DNA of 64,000 nucleotides from Kitasatospora phosalacinea (lineage in GTDB: Bacteria > Actinomycetota > Actinomycetes > Streptomycetales > Streptomycetaceae). The position numbers were made by a program, and so were the translations under genes. Under the pieces are notes generated by a model that worked only from the letters and a program-made list of their open reading frames with translations, searched no databases and was not told the origin of the DNA. The DNA lies in contig NZ_BSSA01000008.1 of the NCBI RefSeq assembly GCF_030268885.1, positions 62,001 to 126,000 on the forward strand, written 5' to 3'. Shown piece after piece: positions 43,981 to 53,334 of the stretch (positions are counted from its first letter, which is position 1; every line of letters begins with the position of its first letter).

Positions 43981-45174
43981 GTGCCCAGCCTGACCGGACT
44001 CCCCCTGCAGATCATCGCCATCCTGGTGGCCGTCGCCGCGTTCGCCGCCACCCTGTGGCTGTGGCCCCGGCTGGGCGGGCGGAGCTGGCGGGCCTGGCTG
44101 GGGCGGCTGGGGGCGTTCTTCGGGACGCAGGTCGCGGTGCTGGTCGCGATGGGCCTGGTCGCCAACTCGTACTTCGGGTTCTACTCGACCTGGAGCGACC
44201 TGCTCGGCCTGGACGGCAGCCCCGGCACCGTGGTCGACCACCAGCCGGGCGGCAAGGCCGTCTCGGTGACCGGCGAGCAGAAGATGTACTCCTCGCAGGG
44301 CTCCGCGCAGGACCGCTCCGGGGTGATCCAGCAGGTGGAGATCCACGGCAGCGGCTCCGGGCTGACCGGCACGCCCGCGTACGTCTACCTGCCGCCGCAG
44401 TACTTCCAGCCCGCGTACGCGCACAGCCGCTTCCCGATGGTGCTGGCGCTGTCCGGCTACCCGGGCACGCCGGAGAAGCTGATCTCGCTGCTGCAGTACC
44501 CGGCGTCCGCGCTGAAGGCCATCGAGGCCAAGGAGCTGCCGCCGACCGTGCTGGTGATGATGCGGCCCACCCTGGTCGGCAACCGCGACACCGAGTGCAT
44601 GGACGTGCCGGGCGGCCCGCAGGTGGAGACCTTCTTCACCGAGGACCTGCCGAAGGCGATGTCGGCCGCCTACCGGGTCGACGACCGGCCCGAGTCGCGG
44701 GCCGTGATCGGCGACTCGACCGGCGGCTACTGCGCCGTCAAGTTCGCGGTGCGCAAGCCGGATTCGTACCGGGCGGCGATCGCGCTGTCCGGCTACTACG
44801 AGGTGCACAACGACCCGACCACCGGCGACCTGTTCGGCGGCAGCGACCAGGTCAAGCAGGAGAACGACCTGCTGTGGCGGCTGCGGACCCAGCCCGCGCC
44901 GCCGGTCTCGCTGCTGCTGGCCACCAGCCGCAACGAGGAGAACTACCGGCCCACGCAGGAGATGGTGGCGGCGTTCAAGGCCCCGACCCGGCTGTCCACC
45001 ATCACCCTGGACAGCGGCGGCCACAACTTCCACACCTGGACCCGCGAGATCCCGCCCGCCCTCACCTGGCTCGGCACCCGCCTCGCCCCGCCCGCCCCGG
45101 GCCCGGACGCGGGCCCGGGCACCGGCCCGAACGCGGGCCCCGGCGCGGGAACGGCGGCCCACGCGGCGGGCTGA
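43981..45174 (+). CDS. Membrane-anchored esterase-D/antigen-85-like alpha/beta hydrolase
   Basis: A 397-residue protein with two or three N-terminal membrane helices (IIAILVAVAAFAATLWLW; FFGTQVAVLVAMGLVANSYF) and an extracytoplasmic alpha/beta-hydrolase domain of the esterase-D/mycolyltransferase-like fold. The nucleophile elbow is VIGDSTGGYCAVKFAV near residue 243, with Ser. LDSGGHNFHTWTREIPPALTWL near 345 supplies the catalytic His and is typical of this family. PMVLALSGYPGTPEKL forms the oxyanion region. Substrate unknown. The GTG at 43981 follows a leaderless-type -10. The C-terminus is a Gly/Pro-rich tail, and a terminator follows. Confidence 0.85.
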   Translation: MPSLTGLPLQIIAILVAVAAFAATLWLWPRLGGRSWRAWLGRLGAFFGTQVAVLVAMGLVANSYFGFYSTWSDLLGLDGSPGTVVDHQPGGKAVSVTGEQKMYSSQGSAQDRSGVIQQVEIHGSGSGLTGTPAYVYLPPQYFQPAYAHSRFPMVLALSGYPGTPEKLISLLQYPASALKAIEAKELPPTVLVMMRPTLVGNRDTECMDVPGGPQVETFFTEDLPKAMSAAYRVDDRPESRAVIGDSTGGYCAVKFAVRKPDSYRAAIALSGYYEVHNDPTTGDLFGGSDQVKQENDLLWRLRTQPAPPVSLLLATSRNEENYRPTQEMVAAFKAPTRLSTITLDSGGHNFHTWTREIPPALTWLGTRLAPPAPGPDAGPGTGPNAGPGAGTAAHAAG

Positions 45175-45190
45175 CGGTCCGTCAGCGCCC

Positions 45191-45225
45191 GGAGGGGCCC
45201 CGCGCGGGGCGCGCCGGGCCCCTCC
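45191..45225 (+). terminator. Terminator of the esterase gene
   Basis: GGAGGGGCCC (45191-45200) pairs with GGGCCCCTCC (45216-45225), 17 bases after the stop codon. Confidence 0.7.
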
Positions 45226-45319
45226 GCCGAGGCGCACGTCACCCGTTCGCCGGGAGATTAGAGCGCCCTCACACCCGGCTCTCATCAACCTCTCAGCCGG
45301 GCCTCCGAGCGTATGGCCC

Positions 45320-47797
45320 ATGACCACGTCCAGTTCCGTTCCCCCGACCAGCGAGCCGTGGCCCGACGCCGCGAACTACCCGCCACCGGCGGTCGCGCCC
45401 GCCGCCGCAGCCGGGCCCGCCGCCGGGCCGACCGAGTGGCCCGCCACCGCGCCGCTCCCGCCCGCCGGGGCCGGACGCGAGCGGCCCGCTGAGACGCTGT
45501 TCCCGCCCGTCGCGCTGCCGCCCGTCGGCCCCGGGGGCCGGGCCTCCTGGGCCGGTCGGCTGCGCACCCTGCCCGCCCGCACCTGGCGGGGCCGCCCGGA
45601 CGACCCGAGGTGGGTGCGTCCGGCGTTCCTCGGCCTGCTGCTGGCCACGGCCGTCCTGTACTTCTGGAACCTGACCGCCTCCGGCTGGGCGAACTCCTTC
45701 TACTCCGCCGCCGTGCAGGCCGGCTCGGTCAGCTGGAAGGCGATGTTCTTCGGGTCCTCGGACGCGGCGAACTTCATCACCGTCGACAAGCCGCCGCTGT
45801 CGCTGTGGCCGATGGCGCTCTCCGCCCGGATCTTCGGCCTCAGCTCGTTCAGCGTGCTGGCCCCGCAGGTGCTGATGGGCGTCGGCACGGTCGCCGCCGT
45901 GTACGCGACGGTGCGCCGCCGCTTCTCCGCGCTCGGCGGCCTGGTCGCGGGCGCGGCGCTGGCGCTGACCCCGGTCGCGGCGCTGATGTTCCGCTTCAAC
46001 AACCCGGACGCGGCACTGGTGCTGCTGCTCACGCTGGCCGCGTACGGCATCGTCCGGGCCACCGAGACGGCCTCCACCCGCTGGATCGTCCTGGTCGGCG
46101 TGATGTTCGGCCTGGCGTTCCTCGCCAAGACCCTGCAGGCGTTCCTGGTGCTGCCCGGCTTCGCCCTGGTGTACCTGGTCTGCGCGCCCACCGCGCTGCG
46201 CCGCCGCCTCCTGCAGCTGCTGTACGGCACCGTCGCGATGGTGGTGGCCGGCGGCTGGTGGGTGGCGATCGTCGAGCTGATGCCCGCCTCGGCCCGCCCG
46301 TACATCGGCGGCTCGCAGGACAACTCCTTCCTCTCCCTGACCTTCGGCTACAACGGCTTCGGCCGGATCACCGGCAACGAGACCGGCTCGGTCGGCGGTG
46401 GCGGCCGCCGCGCCTTCTTCAACGCCGAGGGCGGCGTCACCGGCGGCGGCCCCGGCGGCGGCCCCGGCGGCGGCGGTGGCGGCATGTGGGGCTCCACCGG
46501 CCTCACCCGGCTGTTCGACGGCGACATCGGCGGGCAGATCGCCTGGCTGATGCCCGCCGCCCTGATCCTGCTGGTGTTCGGCCTGTGGGCGACCCGCCGC
46601 TACCCGCGCACCGACTCGGCCCGGATCGGCTTCCTGGTGTGGGGCGGCTGGCTGCTCTCCACCGCACTGACCTTCAGTTTCATGTCCGGCATCTTCCACC
46701 AGTACTACACGGTGGCCCTCGTCCCGGCGGTCGCCGCCCTGGTCGGCATGGGCGTGGACGGCCTGTGGAAGGTCCACCAGCGCCTGCCGTACGCCGCGGT
46801 ACTCGCCGTGACCCTGCTGGTCACCGCCTGGTGGGCGCACCAACTGCTGGGCCGCAGCCCCGACTTCGTGCCGTGGCTGCGCAACGCCGTGCTGGTCGGC
46901 GGTGTCCTCGCCGCGCTCGGCCTGCTCTTCGCGGGCCGGATCGCCGGCCTCACCGGCCGCCGGATCGCCACCGTCGCGGGCCTCACCGCCCTCGCCGCGG
47001 GCCTGGCCGGCCCGACCGCGTACGCCCTCGACACCGTCTCCACCGGCCACAGCGGCTCCATCGTGACCGCGGGCCCGGCCGTCCAGAGCGGCGGCTTCGG
47101 CGGCCGCGGCGGCTTCCCCGGCGGTGGCGGCGCCCGGAACGGCACCTTCCCGGGCTTCCAGGGCTTCCCGGGCGGCGGCCAGAACGGCGGCACCGGCGGC
47201 AACGGCAACGGCAACGGCGTGCCCAACTTCCCGGGCGGCAACGGCAACGGCGGCACCGGCAACGGGGGCAACGGGATGCCCGCCTTCCCCGGCGGCACCG
47301 GCAACGGCACCGGTGGCACGGGTGGCACGGGCACCTTCCCCGGCTTCCCGGGCGGCACCACCGGCGAGGACGGCCGCACCGGCCGCGGCGGCTTCGGCGG
47401 CGCGGGCGGCGGCATGGGAGGCCTGCTGAACGGCGCCCAGGTCTCCTCCGAGGTGGCCGACCTGCTGAAGCAGGACGCCGACAAGTACACCTGGGTGGCG
47501 GCCGCGGTCGGCTCGCAGAACCAGGCCAGCTACCAACTCGCCAGCGGCGAGCCGGTGATGGCGCTGGGCGGCTTCAACGGCAGCGACCCGTCGCTCTCCC
47601 TCGACGGCTTCAAGCAGCTGGTCAAGGAGGGCAAGGTGCACTGGTTCATCGGTGGCGGCGGCATGGGCGGCGGCAGCATGGGCGGCTCCAACTACTCCTC
47701 GGAGATCGCCTCCTGGGTGGAGTCCACCTACACCGCCAGGACCGTCGGCAGCACCACCATGTACGACCTGACGGCGACGCCCAAGGCGAGCAGCTGA
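45320..47797 (+). CDS. GT39/ArnT-like membrane glycosyltransferase with glycine-rich regions
   Basis: An 825-residue GT-C glycosyltransferase. A Pro/Ala-rich cytosolic lead of about 90 residues is followed by 11-12 membrane helices. The first periplasmic loop has ITVDKPPLSLWPMALSARIFG (read from VDKPPLSLW, near residue 154), the signature of PMT/ArnT/YkcB-like enzymes that use lipid-phosphate sugars. A glycine-rich insertion (about 355-392) sits between helices. After the last helix a long Gly/Asn-rich stretch (about 590-700) precedes a C-terminal extracellular domain with YTWVAAAVGSQNQASYQLASG. It would glycosylate an envelope acceptor. The acceptor is unknown and the low-complexity segments are notable. 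Confidence 0.88.
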   Translation: MTTSSSVPPTSEPWPDAANYPPPAVAPAAAAGPAAGPTEWPATAPLPPAGAGRERPAETLFPPVALPPVGPGGRASWAGRLRTLPARTWRGRPDDPRWVRPAFLGLLLATAVLYFWNLTASGWANSFYSAAVQAGSVSWKAMFFGSSDAANFITVDKPPLSLWPMALSARIFGLSSFSVLAPQVLMGVGTVAAVYATVRRRFSALGGLVAGAALALTPVAALMFRFNNPDAALVLLLTLAAYGIVRATETASTRWIVLVGVMFGLAFLAKTLQAFLVLPGFALVYLVCAPTALRRRLLQLLYGTVAMVVAGGWWVAIVELMPASARPYIGGSQDNSFLSLTFGYNGFGRITGNETGSVGGGGRRAFFNAEGGVTGGGPGGGPGGGGGGMWGSTGLTRLFDGDIGGQIAWLMPAALILLVFGLWATRRYPRTDSARIGFLVWGGWLLSTALTFSFMSGIFHQYYTVALVPAVAALVGMGVDGLWKVHQRLPYAAVLAVTLLVTAWWAHQLLGRSPDFVPWLRNAVLVGGVLAALGLLFAGRIAGLTGRRIATVAGLTALAAGLAGPTAYALDTVSTGHSGSIVTAGPAVQSGGFGGRGGFPGGGGARNGTFPGFQGFPGGGQNGGTGGNGNGNGVPNFPGGNGNGGTGNGGNGMPAFPGGTGNGTGGTGGTGTFPGFPGGTTGEDGRTGRGGFGGAGGGMGGLLNGAQVSSEVADLLKQDADKYTWVAAAVGSQNQASYQLASGEPVMALGGFNGSDPSLSLDGFKQLVKEGKVHWFIGGGGMGGGSMGGSNYSSEIASWVESTYTARTVGSTTMYDLTATPKASS

Positions 47798-47844
47798 CCC
47801 ACCGGCCCGCTGAGCCACCGACCCGCTGACCCGTCCCCCCGCGC

Positions 47845-47897
47845 CCCCGGGGCCGTCCGGACCGACTCCCTCCCGGGAGTCCCGGACGGCCCCGGGG
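47845..47897. terminator. Nested bidirectional terminator
   Basis: A 16-bp outer stem (47845-47860 with 47882-47897, CCCCGGGGCCGTCCGG) encloses an inner 7-bp stem (GACTCCC at 47864-47870, GGGAGTC at 47875-47881), between convergent genes. Confidence 0.85.
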
Positions 47898-47923
47898 CCG
47901 TTCCGCGTCCTACCGCCGCGGGC

Positions 47924-48691
47924 TCAGCCGCCGCACAGCGCGAGCATGGTCCTCTTGTCGGCGGGCGTCACCGGCAACTGGTACTTCAGCGAGACCTGCG
48001 CCCACCGGATCGCGTACGAGCAGTGCACCGCGGTGTTGGCGGGCAGCCAGCTGGCCGGGCCGGAGTCGCCCTTCGCGGCGTTCTGCGAACCGTCGGCGGG
48101 GATCAGGTTCAGCGGGTCGTTCGCGATCTGCACCCGCTTGGCCTTCTCCCACCGGGCGGCGCCCTGCTGCCAGTCGTAGGACAGCGGCATCACGTGGTCG
48201 ATCTGGATCTTCGACGCCTGCTGCTTGTTCCACTGCACGGTCCTGCCGGTGTACGGGTCCCAGATGGTCATGCCGGTGACCACGCAGGCGGAGCCGTCCT
48301 TGTGCTCGACGTTCTGCCCGTCGCGGGCCAGCACGTCGTCGCGCGTCCCGCAGTTGTTGTGGCCCATCGGCACGCCGTCCACGTTGTCGGTCCACGGCGG
48401 CCCGAACTGGTCGCGGTCGTAGCCGGTCTTCGGCCCCGCGTCGGCGGTCTGCACCTGGGCGATCAGGTCGCGCCCGGCCTTCCGGTCGGCGTCGGAGCCG
48501 ACGGGCGCCAGGCCGGGCTTGGTCCCGTCCGGGTTCTGCAGCGGGTTCGTCCCCTGGGAGGCCGCCCCCGGGCTGCCGGTGCCGCCGGTGCCCTTGGTGG
48601 TGCTGGTGCACCCGGCGAGGGCGAGCGGTCCGAGCAGCAGGACGGCGACGGCTGCGGTACGGGTACGGGTACGGGTACGGCGGGATCGCAC
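47924..48691 (-). CDS. HNH-nuclease lipoprotein (DUF1524, GmrSD C-terminal type)
   Basis: A 255-residue exported lipoprotein. The leader has an Arg-Thr repeat then a hydrophobic core, ending in the lipobox LALAGC. The mature domain is an HNH/DUF1524 fold: IQIDHVMPLSYDWQQGA near residue 165 provides the D-H pair, and DPLNLIPADGSQNAAKGDSGP near 195 the N and metal ligands. PANTAVHCSYAIRWAQV is typical of the actinobacterial secreted group. Surface DNA degradation is the likely role. The GTG at 48691 follows AGAGGAAC; a longer in-frame ORF to 48748 would spoil the signal peptide. Confidence 0.88.
   Translation of the reverse strand: MRSRRTRTRTRTAAVAVLLLGPLALAGCTSTTKGTGGTGSPGAASQGTNPLQNPDGTKPGLAPVGSDADRKAGRDLIAQVQTADAGPKTGYDRDQFGPPWTDNVDGVPMGHNNCGTRDDVLARDGQNVEHKDGSACVVTGMTIWDPYTGRTVQWNKQQASKIQIDHVMPLSYDWQQGAARWEKAKRVQIANDPLNLIPADGSQNAAKGDSGPASWLPANTAVHCSYAIRWAQVSLKYQLPVTPADKRTMLALCGG
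48655..48680. repeat. TACGGG hexamer repeat in the HNH-lipoprotein leader
   Basis: About four tandem TACGGG units encode the alternating Arg-Thr run just before the hydrophobic core of the signal peptide. Hexamer slippage would add or remove two residues without changing the frame. Confidence 0.7.
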
Positions 48692-48904
48692 GGTGTTCCT
48701 CTGCGGTTCGGCGGCTCTGACGGCCCACCAGGAGACCAGCCCCGCCACGCCGGGTCAAGCCGGTCGGGCCGCAGCATGACCCACCTCACAAAGCGGGCAA
48801 ATGTCGTCGTCGGCGCGTTCCCGACCGGCCGCTTTCCCACCAGCGGCCGCCACTCGACGGTCACCGCCCCGCGGCGGCCGCCCCGCGACGATCACCCGTG
48901 CCCG

Positions 48905-49573
48905 TCAGGGCCACAGCCGCCCGCGCGTCCACTCCTCGCCCCGGCGCTCGTAGCACAGCCGGATGTGCCGGCGCTGCTTGTCGGCCTGCCAGAACTCGAC
49001 CCGTTCGGCGCGGACGGTGTAGAGCGTCCACTCGGGCACGACCAGGCCGGGCTCCCGCTCGACGCGCTCCAGCGCCAGCTCGGTGGCCCGTTCGAGCTCC
49101 CGGACGTCGGGCAGCGGCCGGCTCTGGTGACCGACCAGCGCCTCGGCGCGCGACCCGGGCGAGCGGGCCAGGAAGTCGGCCGCGCTGTCCTCCGGCGACT
49201 CCGGCGCGACGGGGCCGGTGACCCGGACCTGCCGGGCCTGCTCCGGCCAGTGGAACGACAGCGCGGCCACCGGGTTCACGGCCAGGTCGCGGCCCTTCGG
49301 ACTGGCGGCGCCGGCCGCGAACTGCCAGCCGCGCCGGTCCACGTTCTTCAGCAGCAGCACCCGCGCCGAGGGCGTCCCGTCGGCGCCGACGGTCGACAGG
49401 GTCATCGCGTGCGGCTCCCGGACCCCGGCCTCCACCGCCCCGGTCAGCCAGTCGAGGAACAGCACCTCGGGCCGCTCCGGTGCCGCGTCCGGGTCGAAGT
49501 CGGGCAGCTCCCCGGCGAAGACCGCGAGGCCCCGCAGGTACTGCCTGACGTCCGTCGTGCCGATGTCCTCCAC
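48905..49573 (-). CDS. Pyridoxamine 5'-phosphate oxidase-family protein (PdxH-like)
   Basis: A 222-residue flavoprotein of the PdxH family, which oxidises pyridoxamine or pyridoxine 5'-phosphate to PLP with FMN and O2. AMTLSTVGADGTPSARVLLLKNVDRRGWQFA near residues 52-80 (blocks MTLSTVGADGTPSARVLLLK and GWQFA) matches the FMN-binding segment. ALSFHWPEQARQVRVTGPV near 98-116 matches the PLP-site region, and WTLYTVRAERVEFWQ plus HIRLCYERRGEEW matches the C-terminal dimerisation domain. It is shorter and more divergent than canonical PdxH, so it may be a paralogue. GTG start with GGGAGGGGAG upstream. Confidence 0.82.
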   Translation of the reverse strand: MEDIGTTDVRQYLRGLAVFAGELPDFDPDAAPERPEVLFLDWLTGAVEAGVREPHAMTLSTVGADGTPSARVLLLKNVDRRGWQFAAGAASPKGRDLAVNPVAALSFHWPEQARQVRVTGPVAPESPEDSAADFLARSPGSRAEALVGHQSRPLPDVRELERATELALERVEREPGLVVPEWTLYTVRAERVEFWQADKQRRHIRLCYERRGEEWTRGRLWP

Positions 49574-49625
49574 GACAACTCCCCTCCCCCGCCCGGTCGC
49601 CCGGGACCGACGTGCACCGACGATC

Positions 49626-49906
49626 CTACGCCGCACCCCGACCGCCCGGCCGCCGTCGACGGTCCCGGCCGAGGTGGAGGACCGTGACGGTGATCGTTCG
49701 GTCGTGGACCTCGTACTGGACACGGTGGAGGCCGCCTGAATCCGGTAGATCCCGCTGCCTCCCACGGTGAGGGCCCCCGTCGGCCGGGGGTTGTCCGCGA
49801 GCAGGTCGACGGCCCGGAAGACCTGCTGGATCCTGTCCCTGTCCTCGGCGGCGTACTTCTGCGCCACGGCAAGGGCCCGGGGCTCCCAGACGATGCCGTA
49901 GGTCAC
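49626..49906 (-). pseudogene. RelE/ParE-family toxin, frameshifted
   Basis: The open frame from the GTG at 49906 gives YGIVWEPRALAVAQKYAAED, then DLLADNPRPTGALTVGGSGI and YRIQA, a normal RelE/ParE start. It then turns into Ser/Thr/Arg-rich nonsense. The next frame continues the family sequence GLHRVQYEVHDRTITVTVLH and LGRDRR to a TAG at 49626-49628. One base appears to be missing around 49731-49738. The two parts together are about 93 residues, the normal length. The GTG overlaps the antitoxin stop (GTGA). Either the toxin is inactivated or the base is a sequencing error. Confidence 0.75.
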
Positions 49907-50157
49907 GGCGCCTCTCCGAAGACCCGACGGCGGGCCTCGTCGTGCGGAACGCCCGGGCCGGTCTCACCGCGCGCCTTCCGCGCCAGGTGCTGGGCGGTGG
50001 CCCGGTGGTACTCCAGCTCCTCCAGCTCGGCGGGGCTGATCAGGACGGCCATGATCTGGCCCCGGTCCGAAAGGGCGATGTGCTTCTGTTCGGCGCTGAC
50101 CTGCCGCGCCAGGGCCCCCAGCTTGTTGCGGGCCTCGGTGATCGGATAGGTGTCCAT
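49903..50157 (-). CDS. Phd/YefM-family antitoxin
   Basis: An 84-residue type II antitoxin. The N-terminal DNA-binding and dimerisation part is PITEARNKLGALARQVSAEQ with IALSDRGQIMAVLISPAELEELEYH, read as two YefM blocks (TEARNKLGALARQV and GQIMAVLISPAELEELE). The C-terminal part is an acidic/basic helix that would wrap the toxin. It normally represses its own promoter; TAGCTT (plus 50164-50169) lies 6 bases before the ATG, and the palindrome AGTGCGCACT lies in the promoter spacer. The partner toxin gene immediately downstream is frameshifted. Confidence 0.9.
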   Translation of the reverse strand: MDTYPITEARNKLGALARQVSAEQKHIALSDRGQIMAVLISPAELEELEYHRATAQHLARKARGETGPGVPHDEARRRVFGEAP

Positions 50158-50163
50158 GCACCG

Positions 50164-50184
50164 AAGCTACCAGTAGTGCGCACT
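50164..50184 (-). promoter_or_regulatory. Antitoxin promoter with palindromic operator
   Basis: The -10 TAGCTT (minus strand, plus 50164-50169) gives a leaderless antitoxin message. The perfect 10-bp palindrome AGTGCGCACT (50175-50184) sits in the spacer, where an antitoxin dimer could repress. Confidence 0.5.
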
Positions 50185-50319
50185 TCAGCGCGGAACATCG
50201 CAGTGCCGGGTCCAACGGTTCGACACCGTCCGGTGCCCCCGTCCCACCCCGACGCCGACCTGTCCGTCCTCGGCGGGGCGGTCGGGAAACCGTCCGCCCT
50301 GCGCGGCCCGAACCGCCGC

Positions 50320-51339
<1,020 letters not shown>

Positions 51340-51469
51340 GGGGCCAGTGAACGGGGGCGGCCGGGGCGCGGTCCAGGGACGGAACGGCCGGGAGCGGCGG
51401 ACGGGCGGCGGGGACGGCCTGTCGGATCGTCCAAGGCGACGGGGCGGGGCGCGGGGGCAGACTGGCGCC

Positions 51470-52159
51470 ATGACTGACGGGACGGGCGGCGGCGCCCGCG
51501 GCGGGACGGGCGGCGGCACCGACGGCGGGACGACCGGCCGCGCCGCGGGGCTGCGGGTGCCCGCCCTGGTGCTGGCGGCCGGGGGCGGTTCCCGGCTGGG
51601 CGGGTGGCCGAAGGCGCTGCTGCGCCACCGGGGGCGTCCGCTGCTGGAGCACGCGCTGGCGGTGGCGGCGGCGGGCGGCTGCGACGGGGCGGTGGCGGTG
51701 CTGGGGGCGGCGGCGGCCGAGGTGCGGGCCCGGGTGGACACCGGAGACTGTCGACTCGTCGATAATCCTGACTGGCGGACGGGCATGGCGTCCTCGCTGC
51801 GCGCGGGCCTGGCCGCGCTGCCGCCGGGGGCGAGCGCGGTGCTGGTGCTGCTGGTGGACACCCCGGGCGTCACGGCGGAGGCGGTCCGCCGCCTGCTCGC
51901 CGTGCACGCCGGGCGCACGGACCTGGCCTCGTGCGCCTACGCCGGGCGCCGGGCGCACCCGGTGCTGATCGGCGCCGCGCACTTCCCGTTCCTGCGGGCC
52001 ACCGCGCGCGGTGACGCGGGGGCCCGGGCCCTGCTGGCGAGCCGCCCGGTGACGCTGGTGGACTGCACGGACGCGGCCGTACCGGACGACCTGGACACCC
52101 CGGCCGACCTGCTCCGCTGGGGCGTCGAGCTGCCCGACGGCACCACCGACCCGGCGTGA
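51470..52159 (+). CDS. MobA/MocA-like molybdenum cofactor nucleotidyltransferase
   Basis: A 229-residue NTP-transferase-fold protein. After a Gly/Thr-rich lead of about 28 residues, LVLAAGGGSRLGGWPKALLR (near 33-52) is the nucleotide-binding L-A-A-G-x-S-x-R-x-G-x-x-K motif. VLLVDTPGVTAEAVRRLL near 125 supplies the metal-binding Asp, and AHPVLIGAAHFPFL the cofactor-side motif, as in MocA-type cytidylyltransferases that mature the cofactor for xanthine-dehydrogenase-like enzymes. CAGACT (51458-51463) lies 6 bases before the ATG, so the message may be leaderless. It is divergent from moaA. Confidence 0.85.
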   Translation: MTDGTGGGARGGTGGGTDGGTTGRAAGLRVPALVLAAGGGSRLGGWPKALLRHRGRPLLEHALAVAAAGGCDGAVAVLGAAAAEVRARVDTGDCRLVDNPDWRTGMASSLRAGLAALPPGASAVLVLLVDTPGVTAEAVRRLLAVHAGRTDLASCAYAGRRAHPVLIGAAHFPFLRATARGDAGARALLASRPVTLVDCTDAAVPDDLDTPADLLRWGVELPDGTTDPA

Positions 52160-52258
52160 ACGCCCCCCGCCCACTGCGGGCGCCGGACCCTCGGACAGGC
52201 CCCGCCGCGGCCCGCACCGCTCCGCCTCCCGGCGCACACCCTTCCCCGACAGGAGTCG

Positions 52259-52301
52259 ACCGGCCCGGCCCGGCGACCGACGGGCCCCGGGCCGGGCCGG
52301 T
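52259..52301. terminator. Bidirectional terminator after the nucleotidyltransferase gene
   Basis: A 15-bp perfect stem (52259-52273 with 52287-52301, ACCGGCCCGGCCCGG) with a 13-base loop lies between convergent genes. Confidence 0.8.
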
Positions 52302-52304
52302 GGG

Positions 52305-53012
52305 TCAGCGGTCGGCCTCGGCCAGCAGGGTGGCGGCGAGTTCGCCGGGCACCGAGAGCATCGGCCAGTGGCTGGAGTCGAGCACGGCGGACTGCCAGGC
52401 ACCGCCGTCGGTCAGCGCGGCGGCGTCGGGACGGGGCGGGGAGCCCTCGCGGCGGCAGTACACGTAGCTGGCGGTGAGCGAGGCGAGCGGCCGGGGCAGC
52501 TCGGCCGGGTCGGTGAGGGTGGCGCCGGGGTGGGGGACGGCCCGGGCGAGGAGGTGCCGGGTGCGGTCCGGGTCGAGGCCGTGGGCGGCGAAGGCGGTGG
52601 GCGGCAGCGGCGGCCAGGTGCCCTCGTGGGCGGCGATCGTCGCGCGGAGGAGCGTGCCGCCGTCGGGGAGCGAGTCGGCGAAGGGCTGTCCGTGCACGGG
52701 CAGGTTGGCGTCCACGAAGACGGTCCGGCGCAGACGGTCGCCGAGCCGGGCGGCGGCGATGCCGACGGGGACGCCGGAGTAGCTGTGCCCGACCAGGACG
52801 GTGCCCCCGCCGTCCCCGGCTCCGACCCCCTCCACCGCGGCCACGACGTCCCGGACGTGCCCCTCCAGCCCGGTGGTCTCGTCGCGGCGCTCGGCCAGGC
52901 CCGCCAGGGTGATCGGCACGGCCCGGTGCCCGGCGGCCTCCAGCAGCGGCACCACGTCGTCCCAGGCCCAGGCACCGAGCCAGGCACCGGCCGTCAGTAC
53001 GAATGTCGTCAT
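52305..53012 (-). CDS. Alpha/beta hydrolase
   Basis: A 235-residue cytosolic alpha/beta hydrolase of the plant-esterase-like (hydroxynitrile-lyase/MES-like) type. TFVLTAGAWLGAWAWDDVVPLLEAAGH at the N-terminus has the aromatic-rich oxyanion loop (block AGAWLGAWAWDDVVPLL). VLVGHSYSGVPVGIAAARL near residue 73 is the nucleophile elbow with Ser, and DSSHWPMLSVPGELAATLL near 215 gives the catalytic His. Acid residue candidates lie near 185. Substrate unknown. The ATG at 53012 is used. No regulator is adjacent. Confidence 0.88.
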   Translation of the reverse strand: MTTFVLTAGAWLGAWAWDDVVPLLEAAGHRAVPITLAGLAERRDETTGLEGHVRDVVAAVEGVGAGDGGGTVLVGHSYSGVPVGIAAARLGDRLRRTVFVDANLPVHGQPFADSLPDGGTLLRATIAAHEGTWPPLPPTAFAAHGLDPDRTRHLLARAVPHPGATLTDPAELPRPLASLTASYVYCRREGSPPRPDAAALTDGGAWQSAVLDSSHWPMLSVPGELAATLLAEADR

Positions 53013-53334
53013 GCCGGAAACCTACGCCACCCGCCTTGCTGTGGAAGGAAGTTGACCAACCGCCAACCTCCTCGGCACCCCACCGTCGGCGCCGCGGCGC
53101 CCGCCCGCGCCGGTCGGAACCGCCCGCCGCACCGCACGGCCGGGGCCGCCGCGCCGCACTGCCGGGGCCGCGGCGCCGACGACAGCCGCGTGCGCCCCCG
53201 GCGCGCGACCGTTCGCGCACCTTTCCGCCACCTCAACTCCGTTGGAGGAATCCCTCATTCCGCACCGGCCGGGGCTCCGATCGGCCAGGATGGAGGCATC
53301 CCCGCCCATCCGATCCGAACGGACGGTGACCGCC

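Noticed and set aside
49573..49906. Fusion of the RelE toxin with the PdxH-like protein in one frame
   Set aside because: The joint frame arises only because of the toxin frameshift; the PdxH-like gene has its own ribosome-binding site and GTG, and the toxin C-terminus is found in the next frame.
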